A stretch of 64,000 nt of DNA from the NCBI RefSeq assembly GCF_003171515.1, contig NC_089397.1, positions 62,001 through 126,000 of the forward strand. Reading direction: 5' to 3'. Source of the DNA: Pyrenophora tritici-repentis (Eukaryota; Ascomycota; Dothideomycetes; Pleosporales; Pleosporaceae). The position numbers and the translations under genes are program-made. Of this stretch, positions 55,901 through 64,000 are shown piece after piece. The notes beneath the pieces are model-generated. The model worked only from the letters and a program-made list of their open reading frames with translations, made no database searches and was not told where the DNA came from. How positions within the stretch are numbered: position 1 is the first letter of the stretch; each line of letters starts with the position of its first letter.

Positions 55901-57578
55901 GTCAACCCACAGCGAGACCAGGAGTATGGCTCTATCATCAAGAGTAACAGCAATGGTACTTCTTATGTCATGAGTCTTGCTGCTGTCAACAGGAACACCG
56001 AAGGCTACGTCGACTTTGAGAAGATGCAGGGTCTCGAGGGTGTTGCGGTTGCCAATGTTATTGTAAACGTCGATGAAGTCAACAAGGGTGCAAAGAAGAA
56101 GAAGCAGAGTCGCATCACTCACAACGACGGCGCGGATTGGGAGCCTCTTCAAGCACCCGAGAAGGACTCTGACGACAAGCCATACGACTGCGATATAGCA
56201 GACAAAAAAAAGTGCGGTCTGCATATTCACGGGTACACAGAGCGCGCTGATCCTCGCGAAATGTACTCTTCACCCACCGCAGTCGGCCTGATGCTTGCTG
56301 TCGGTAACGTAGGACCCGAGCTCACCACTTTCGGCGAAGCCAACACCTTCATGACTACTGACGCAGGTATCACGTGGAAGGAGGTCAAGAAGGGAACCTA
56401 CGCGTGGGAATTCGGTGACCAAGGCTCCGTCATCGTCATCGTCCGCCGCGGCGAAGACACCGATCACGTCTACTACTCGGTCGACAGCGGCGCAAAGTGG
56501 GACCTCTACCAATTCGCCGACCACAAGATGCGCGTCGACGCAATCACCACGGTCCCCAGCGACACGTCGCTCAACTTTTTGCTTTGGGGCAAAGACAGCA
56601 GGGAACTCTTTGCCGTCAACCTAGACTTCTCAGGTCTCCCCGAATTTCAAAAGGAATGCAAACTCGACGAAAATGATCCCACAAAGGGTGATTATGATCT
56701 CTGGAGCCCGCAACATCCTCTCCAGCAGGACGAGCCTGAATGTCTCTTTGGTCACGTCGCGCAGTACCACCGCAAGAAGCGCGATGTCAAGTGTAGAAAC
56801 GGCCAACGCATCGACCAAATGCACGACATTGCCCGCAACTGCTCCTGCACGCGTCGGGACTTTGAATGGTAAGCCCCTTTCCAACTCCCACACACATAAT
56901 CACCCCATACTAACCACCCCCAACAGCGCCTACAACTACGAGCGCGACTCCTCGGGCGACTGCGTCCTCGTACCAGGCCTCTCCCTCCCCGACCCTGCAA
57001 AAGTCTGCTCCAACAAAAACGTAAAAGAATACTACTCCAATACGCGCTTCCGCAAAATCCCCCTCTCCACCTGCCAAGGCGGCACCGAATACGATAAAAC
57101 AGGCGACGTCCACCCATGCCCTGGCTTCGAAGAGGACTTTAAGAAAAATCACGGCGTCGGCGGTTTTACCCTCTTCCTCGCTATCGTACTGCCCTTTGCG
57201 GCCGCCGCGGGGGTCGGGTATTGGGTGTGGAGGAATTGGGATGGCAAGTTTGGTCGGATTCGACTCGGGGAACCGGGGGGTGGGAGCGCGTTTGATTCGG
57301 ATGCGCCGTGGGTTCGGTGGCCGATTGCTGCTGTTAGTGGGTTGGTTGCTGTTGGGGCGGCGTTGCCGTTGGTGGTGGGGAGTGTGTGGCGATGGGTTGT
57401 CGGAAGGATGGGTGGGCGTGGTGGTGGTGGCGGTGGGTACTCCGGTTTGGGTGGGAGTGGGTTTGGCAGGGCGTATACTTCGCGTAGTAGCTTTGCGAGG
57501 GGGAGGGGCGAGTATAGTGTTGTTGATCCTGATGAGGGTGAGTTGTTGGGCGATGAGGAGAGTGATGAGGATGTGTGA
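52945..57578 (+). CDS. VPS10: Vacuolar protein sorting receptor Vps10 (sortilin family)
   Basis: Type I membrane receptor that carries carboxypeptidase Y-type hydrolases from the late Golgi to endosomes. Four exons: 52945-53388, 53440-53630, 53677-56868 and 56927-57578 (introns 51, 46 and 58 nt), giving 1492 aa, the usual length. Signal peptide: MMKHLKGLLLPALLALASSA. Two tandem ten-bladed Vps10 domains follow, with Asp-box repeats (SHDAGKGW, SFDDGRSF, SDDAGLTW; in the second half THDHGKKW, THNDGADW, TTDAGITW, SVDSGAKW). Each domain ends in a Cys-rich module (CDCDKFRDYECDFNF; CSCTRRDFEC across the last intron). A membrane segment lies near LFLAIVLPFAAAAGVGYWVW. The cytosolic tail is Gly/Arg-rich and ends acidic (DEGELLGDEESDEDV), which may bind retromer or adaptors. 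Confidence 0.96.
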
Positions 57579-60500
57579 GTGTGTTGGGTGTGTAGTACGT
57601 GTGAGGTATACTGGGGGAGGGGTTGTTGTTGTTGTAAGATTTGTGTGAGATGAGTTTGCTGTGGTACCTACCTTTTTCCTCTCTCTCTGTGGGGGTTTTC
57701 TTTTTTTTTGCTTTGGCATATGAGATGAGATGGTTATGGGAACGAGATGAGATGATGAGGGACGGTTTGGACGGGTGGATGAAACACTCTTCTTGTACGG
57801 CAGGCGAGCAAGGCAAAGGCAATATTCATGAGATGAACTTTGTGTAGTGTCTATATATGTAGGTATAAATAGAAAAGAATCACGTAACTATATGTATATG
57901 TATCAAGTTTCTCATGCATGTCTTGAGTATGTTTGGTTTGGTTTAGTATAGATGGGCTGGTTGGTAGGCTAGGTAGATAGATAGTCACTGCTTTCCATGT
58001 ACGTACATGAATACGACGAACGCCTACACCTACAAACATGTCTGCAATCTTTCCATGTGATGTGACACTCAACCATGTCTATGTGTTTTATCATCGTCAC
58101 AAATCGTTGTCATGTTTCTTTTTCTCTCTTCACCCTTTTCTTTTTATTGTCTGTGGTGGTGCTATTCTTAGATTCAGCGTTCTTGCGGCGTTACTGCTAC
58201 GTTTTTCTTTGCTTTTTTCTTTTGCTTCCTGCTTCCGTCTTTGTTTTTGGAGGTTAGGGCTGTGCGGTGCGGTGCGGTGCGTTACGGTTGCGATGCGAAC
58301 GGGGTGATGGGTGGTGGGTGGGCATGGGCTTGATGGTGGGAACGGTGCGAATAACAAGAAAGTAGTGTTTATTTAGTAAATTTTTCGACTGATTTTATAG
58401 GAATCTTAGGGTTTGGTTACTGTTTTGTATACCTGATTGATTTCCGCCTTCTTTTAACTAAAAGCCTTGCTGTTGTATTATGGTAGCAGAGTCTAGAAAA
58501 GAGAGAAAGTAGCTGCTATTCACAGGCCACATCGTTTTGTAAGCGGAAGCCGCTAGGCTGGTGGTCGCGACAGTTGTGTATTTTGTGAGATTTAGAGGCG
58601 ACTGACTATGTATGTTATATTTCGCTTGAGGGGTGGGGTATTTGGAAGAGCATGGTGTTGTGAGGTTGTAGCGCTTCTCGATTTTGTCAACATTAGTAGA
58701 GCGGGCGAGTGTTATAATTGGGGGTTTTTGAGATAAACAAGTCGAGAGATAATTCGTCGTGATAACTATCGCATACAATCATCCAGCGAACCTGTACTCT
58801 AAAAGAGCCGACATCTTCACACCCTCATCCTCGCATTAACTAGTAACGCCAGTCCTGCGCCCTTAAGCCAGACACCAACTCACCCTATCCCACCTACACA
58901 AAGAACAAGGAGAAGAATCCCGTCATAAAAAAACCCCCACATCCAGAGCTACTAGACATGTGTAGACAAGCTCAACACAACCCCGCTTACTTACATAACG
59001 CGATCAGCACCAACATTTCCCCTTCCCACGCTCCCGCTCGCTCGTCTCGCGGTGCAACTCCGGGTACGACGAGACAATCTGCAAGACATCCACCAGCTTA
59101 CCTCATCCAGAAAAACCACACCACACGTCATATGCTGTGTATCATGGTGAAACCGCGGTTTTCAAATTCCCACAGCAGACAGTATTGTGGCTGGCTGGCT
59201 GCCGCGCATGAAGAAGATGACGGTAGACAGTGCCGCGACGACGACGGCGAACATGTTCGACATTGATGTTGCGTTGCGCTGCGCATTGATGGCGGCAAGC
59301 AAAACCAGTGGAGCGTGAGAGAGAACACGGGCGGGGAAGCCGATGGTTACTTTTGTCTTTGCCTTCCTTCCGCTTTTCGGGTGGAATGAGTGCAGGGGGG
59401 TGTCCGTCTAGACAATCTATGTCGTTCACGATTAACTAACGTGGCCGCATAACCCAGGACCCCAAGACGGATACAGAGAGGGGAAGGGAAAAGAAGGTTT
59501 CCAAAACGTCGACAAGTACTAACTAAAGAAAACAAATACAAATCTCACCGTTGGTCGAATACCTGTGGAATATATAGTGTCGAAAATGTCACTGTAGCAG
59601 GCACCGGTTTTTCAAATTCCTGATGGTAGTTGTAACATTAACGCATGATTTTGGGAGAACAAGTCTAATCTGGCAATGGTAAAAAAACTGACAGCACCCA
59701 ACCCCTGCTCAGCATGACGAACGGGCGCAGAGACCAAGGTGACATGGTCATCGTTGCGGGATTTGAATTGAAAAATCTATCGAATTTGAGTTGGCTGTCG
59801 GTAGATCCTGGTATGACGGTGGTCGGCAAGTATGTAAGTAGTTGTGTGGCGATGCTATGCGCTTTGCCATCTTACCCGCATTTTGGAGGGAAAGTGGTAA
59901 CTTTAGGTGTTCGCCTTTGCTAAGTAGCAGGGTCACTTTGTGATTACGTCAATTTTAAGATGCGCACTAACTTGAGCACTAAAAACTACGTGGTGGCCCA
60001 TACAAGTCGTTGTTTGCCGCCGTGCAGGATGGGATGGCTGCACGCCGTCCGGACTTCTGCAAGAATGCGCAGATCTTCTGTAGCTAGTGGCGGTGCAAAG
60101 TTTTTGGGCCCTGGGCCCTTACTTTGGTGGACGATTATAAGGTGACTAGGCTGGTTTCATGGACCGCCCGCCTAGCTCAGTTTGTGAGGTTGTCATTTGA
60201 CGCCCAGCCACGATGCGGACGCGGATAGATTGGGGGGTTCCTCTTCTCAGGGCAACCCTAGCCGCCATGTTGATGGCGTGTGTACGTATGTAAACGTCCC
60301 GGCTCACGTCCTTCTTTCCGTGTGCCGAGTCTGGGTCTGGCCGGCCATCTGTCTACTGGTTATACGAGGATTGTATGGATCATACCTAATAGTTGTTTTA
60401 TGCCTCGGGCCTGTCCTCAAGCTCGTTGGGTGGTACGATGGCTTGTGAGATTGTTTGTCAATGCACTAAAACAGGTCTGCGGGTGGCACGAGTCGAAACG

Positions 60501-62234
60501 CCGGGGGAGCGAACACTGATGTGCAGCAGCGGTGTACGGTAATTGTTGTTTGTCGGAGAAAAAAAGTTACCAAATTTAAATGTGAACGACTGCTTCGAGG
60601 AGGGTTGCATGGGTTTGACGCAGCCAGATTCAGCGCAGTGTGCAGAAGTGACTCAAGTGAGTGCATGCTGGCAACGCAGAGAATAACGGTTCGTGAGCAT
60701 CCCCTTAATAAACATTGAAACGGGGCGTGGGGCGGGTTTGTTTAGTTTGCACATGTCGTGTCTTGACACATTGTGGAGAGAGGCGATCCGTATTGTCCTA
60801 CCTGCAGCAGCATGGCAAATTCTTACGCCTCACGTAAGGCCGTTGGCGAAGAGGCTACAAAGTGCCGGGGCTTGGACTGCTTGGTGTTTGTGCATGATTT
60901 GACGGGCAGAGGCGCCCCCCTTGATGGATTGATTGGTGGTCGTGTAGAAATTCTGCACCGGCTCGAGGTTTATGCCGCGGGTGGGGCGTGGGATTGGCTG
61001 CGGCTTGTCTATTCTAGGCTGTGACGCAGACTCGTGATGTTTCATGTGTAGCCAGCCAATCAGCGCGCGGCTGCTCCTGCTTCCTGGCGCGAGAGTCGAG
61101 TGCTCCTGCCTGGCTGGCGGATGTTCCTTCCTGAGTTGTGTCCGAGGAGGAGGTCGCTCTTGCTGTCTGTACCCACGGCACCTTCTTCACATATCGGCGT
61201 GCCTGCCCCATCTGTTAGTTGTAAGTGGCGACAACAACGCGTGTCGTGGGTCTAGTGGATGTTTGGATGCGAATGAACACAGCGGCTTCAGGCTTCACAA
61301 ACCACCAGGTTGTTAGGAAAAAGAATTTAGTGTGCCTAACACAGCCAGTGCTAGTCGCGCAGCACTGGCCCGTCGTCGCTTGTGCACCAACAATCTCCCG
61401 AGGCGCCCCAATCGTGCGTCCATGTGCCTGGGCCGCGCTCGCTTACCGACCCTGGCCCGTCGCTCCGTAGCCTGACGCCGACAGTTCGACTTGGCTACCG
61501 GCGCTCATGAGTGAATTGGGTATGGCAGACTTGCGGGAGGTAACCCACCGCCAAGCTGTTTCACATGCACATGCTGCTTCCCTGAGCTTGGTCGTCATGG
61601 CCTGGCCACTGTGCCGCGAGTACATGAGGACTTGACCTCCGCCACACCATCCTTTCCCTTCATCCAACGGCTTGGTCCTTCTTTCTTTCCACACTCACTT
61701 CTGCTTCTTCTACAGTGCTTAGTCGCTCTCTTAAACACTCTCTCTTTCCACCCCTACACCTTCTCGCAAATCACCTTCTTTTCAACCCAAATCACCTTCT
61801 TTCAGTGCTGTGCACGTCTTGGCCGATACGTATACCTCCTCAGACTTGTCTCGCCTTTTACTCGACCCGCTCGCTTCTTGATTGCTTGCGCCTGGATGTA
61901 AGTACCGAGAGCAAGGCTGCCGCACAATGCGCGCGCCTGCTATACCCCCGTCTGTCACGGCATCCCCTCCCCATAGTGGCATTGTGTGGCTTGTTCAATG
62001 TCAATGTCTCACTTGGCTCAGCGTCAATATTGTGACCTCACAGTGTCCCTCCTTGTTGCCCTATAAGGCTGCCTAATTCTTGCCTCTACGCCGCTTCACG
62101 CCCGTTTGTTCACAGCAGAGCTGTCACTGACCTGCGCAGCGCCCCCACATTCATTCTCAGTGCTCCCCCGGACACATTAGCTCTTGCTACTTCTACAACC
62201 ACATTTTCCAATCCGGATCCCCTATATAACCAAC
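57579..62234. other. 4.6-kb gene-poor stretch between VPS10 and the subtilisin
   Basis: Contains GTGCG-type tandem units near 58264-58283 and a TAGA run near 57972-57983. From about 61640 to 61880 the sequence is strongly CT-rich (CTTCTACAG, CACCTTCTTTTCAACC), typical of a fungal promoter/5' UTR, perhaps with a leader intron, for the subtilisin. Open frames here are short and without domains. A possible microprotein at 59162-59263 is listed apart. No tRNA, rRNA or transposon is recognised. Confidence 0.4.
59162..59263 (-). other. Possible 33-residue hydrophobic microprotein
   Basis: An ATG at 59261-59263 opens MSNMFAVVVAALSTVIFFMR followed by 13 residues and TGA. The first 20 residues look like a single membrane helix. 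A possible GTGGGA..TTGCAG intron would extend it to a charged tail (IVSSYPELHRETSERERGKG). I recognise no family. It could be chance; it is listed because nothing else explains this stretch. Confidence 0.2.
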
Positions 62235-63656
62235 ATGAAGTCTACCTTCTCCGTCGCCGCCGGCCTCTTGGGCCTTTGCTCGTCCGTGCTTGCGGCCACT
62301 AACGAGGGCTTCATTAACAAGTTTGCCCTCCCTGCCAACCACTCCTCCGAACTCAAGGAGTACATTGTCACCTTCTGGCGCAATGAGACCATCCCTAGGC
62401 CGATTGATGACTACCTCGACGCCTTGGACCTGAAGAAGACCAACGACATCAAGATCTTTGAGTCGTCGCCCGGCGTCGACCCCCATGTTCTCATTGTCAG
62501 GATGTGCGATGAGCACGCCCAGATCTTCAAGGACTTGACCGAAGTCAACATCGTCGAGGAGAAGGCTATTGTAAAGTCATTTGCAACCCAACAGGGTGCT
62601 CCATGGGGTCTGCAGCGACTTTCAAGCGCAACTGGCGCGACTGGATCCCCAAAGACTGAGGACTTTACCTACTCCTTTGATGACTCATCGCTCGGTGCTG
62701 GCGTTGACATTTACGTTGTCGACACTGGTGTGCGAACAACCCACGCCGTCTTCACTGGCCGTGCCAAACAGGGCTTCACTGCTACTGGTTCATTCACCGA
62801 CGGCGATGGTCACGGTACTCACACTGCATCCACTGCTGCTGGTGCCAAGTTCGGTGTTGCCCAGGGTGCCAACGTCATCGAGGTCAAGGTTCTTGGTGAC
62901 GATGGATCTGGTGCTTCTTCCGATACTATCAGAGGCATGGACTGGGTCATCACCCAGCACAACACGCGCAAGACGCAGCCCGGCTTTGTCGGTTCCATCA
63001 TGAGCATGTCTTGGGGTCTGCAGGGCACCGCTGCCTCGGTCGACGAAGTCATTGCCGGAGCTAGCGAGGCCGGTATCCACATCTCAGTCGCAGCCGGCAA
63101 CGACGGCGCTGATGCATGTGGCTCCACTCCTGCTCACCTCGGTGGCGCAAACTCCAACGTCGTCACTGTCGGATCCGTCAACATCGACAACAAGGTCTCA
63201 AGCTTCTCCAATATCGGCAAGTGCGTTGACATCTACGCCCCCGGCGAGCAGATCCTCAGCGCCTGGAACACGGGCGACGCCGTCATCAACTTCCTCTCTG
63301 GTACTTCAATGGCCTGCCCTCACACCACCGGTGTCATGGCCTACCTTATGACGCAGGATGTCGCCGGTCTCGGCCAGAACCCAAAGGCCCTCAAGGCCAA
63401 GCTCCTGGAGACTGCCCGCCAGGGTGTCGTCTCCGGTAACATGGGTGGCTCCGCAAACTTGCTCCTCAGCAATGGTGTCAACGGCGCCGTCGCTCAGCGT
63501 CTGGTCAAGAACTACGTCGTCCCCGATAACAGCGACCTCAGCAACAGCGGTCTAAGCGGTAGCGGTGCTGCTCGCGCTGCCGCCGTCATGGCCAGCAAGG
63601 TCACCCTCGACAAGCGCTTCACCTTCCACTCGCGGGAAACCACACTCCGCTTCTAG
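62235..63656 (+). CDS. Secreted subtilisin-like serine protease (S8, proteinase K type)
   Basis: An extracellular alkaline endoprotease. Single exon, 473 aa, from the ATG at 62235 (MKSTFSVAAGLLGLCSSVLA signal peptide); the open frame starts 17 codons earlier, but that would bury the signal. The I9 inhibitor propeptide spans about 40-117 (EYIVTFWRN .. VEEKAIVKSF). The mature enzyme begins near QQGAPWGLQRLS. The catalytic triad is Asp163 in DIYVVDTGV, His193 in DGHGTHTAST and Ser358 in LSGTSMACPHTTGV, with oxyanion Asn289 in VAAGND. A C-terminal extension of about 70 residues (SNSGLSGSGAARAAAVMASK .. TLRF) follows the domain. Lack of introns and the domain order suit fungal secreted S8A proteases involved in protein breakdown during saprotrophic or host-associated growth. 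Confidence 0.95.
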   Translation: MKSTFSVAAGLLGLCSSVLAATNEGFINKFALPANHSSELKEYIVTFWRNETIPRPIDDYLDALDLKKTNDIKIFESSPGVDPHVLIVRMCDEHAQIFKDLTEVNIVEEKAIVKSFATQQGAPWGLQRLSSATGATGSPKTEDFTYSFDDSSLGAGVDIYVVDTGVRTTHAVFTGRAKQGFTATGSFTDGDGHGTHTASTAAGAKFGVAQGANVIEVKVLGDDGSGASSDTIRGMDWVITQHNTRKTQPGFVGSIMSMSWGLQGTAASVDEVIAGASEAGIHISVAAGNDGADACGSTPAHLGGANSNVVTVGSVNIDNKVSSFSNIGKCVDIYAPGEQILSAWNTGDAVINFLSGTSMACPHTTGVMAYLMTQDVAGLGQNPKALKAKLLETARQGVVSGNMGGSANLLLSNGVNGAVAQRLVKNYVVPDNSDLSNSGLSGSGAARAAAVMASKVTLDKRFTFHSRETTLRF

Positions 63657-64000
63657 AGCGAGTGTCGCCATCTATCTGAGAGAACGTTGCGTTTGCATGA
63701 TACCCCCTCCTCCCAAGGGAGCAGCGGTCGATGAAGTAATCACGGCATTTCACAAAAAAAAACCCCATAATGAACCCATTTAGTTGCCTCCCCTTCACCA
63801 CGGCCAGGTCACACCATTTTTTTTTCTTCTTTTTTTCTTCTCCTTACCGTCGAAGTGGATGTAGGTTTGGTTGTTGGATTGTTAATTTCGCTGTCAATAC
63901 TTTGGTCACCGTTTGTGTGCATTGACCGGCTGTTAAGTGTGTGTGTGGTGTGTGTGTGGGGACAAAGACTATCTTGTATGCAAATACCTAGATTAGTCGG
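63657..64000. other. 3' region of the subtilisin gene
   Basis: Terminal non-coding sequence with a T/C-rich run (63817-63846) and a GTGTGTGTG stretch near 63938-63959. No further gene starts before the window ends. Confidence 0.5.

Overview
The window reads as nuclear DNA of a filamentous ascomycete (Pezizomycotina; probably Dothideomycetes/Pleosporales, an inference from gene style and repeats, not a proven placement). Genes are carried on both strands. Most have short introns of about 43-170 nt with GT..AG borders and CTAAC/CTGAC-like branch sites. Intergenic stretches are long and low-complexity, and transposon relics carry G-to-A/C-to-T stop codons of the kind left by repeat-induced point mutation (RIP).

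Layout. 1-3642 is a transposon graveyard: a stop-ridden Tc1-type DD34E transposase, a 74-78 bp tandem repeat, a 162-bp hAT-like miniature element with an 8-bp target duplication, and a decayed zinc-knuckle fragment. 3643-19471 holds a secreted T2 ribonuclease, a NAPE-PLD-type metallo-hydrolase, a cysteine-rich zinc-binding protein, an ELMO/CED-12 protein, a serine-rich fungal protein of unknown role and a spliced eight-cysteine secreted protein. 19472-44219 is a dense housekeeping block: CCT4 and RPT1 (divergent), AMP deaminase and a mitochondrial two-RRM protein (divergent), PEX5, PMT4, SDH1, RPL3 and PP2A-B/CDC55 (divergent), and a YEA4/SLC35B-type nucleotide-sugar transporter. 44799-50798 is a complete Copia LTR retrotransposon with identical 197-bp LTRs and a GTAGT target duplication. 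51266-51496 is a second small secreted cysteine protein. 52945-57578 is VPS10, and after a 4.6-kb gene-poor stretch the window ends with a secreted subtilisin (62235-63656).

How the genes fit together. There is no biosynthetic cluster. Most genes serve basic cell functions: protein folding and turnover (CCT4, RPT1), translation (RPL3), secretory glycosylation and sorting (PMT4, the nucleotide-sugar transporter, VPS10), peroxisome import (PEX5), respiration (SDH1), purine balance (AMP deaminase) and phosphatase/Rho signalling (CDC55, ELMO). Four extracellular products (T2 RNase, two small cysteine-rich proteins, subtilisin) form a secretome layer at the less conserved edges, beside repeats. 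Multi-exon models were built by hand from splice signals and family alignment remembered in outline. Every multi-exon CDS listed sums to a multiple of three.

Most noteworthy: a start codon split by an intron (27397-27450), the two unassigned small secreted cysteine proteins, the young Copia element with a +1 gag/pol frame offset, an AT-hook linker and a TDD reverse-transcriptase box, and the hAT-like miniature element.
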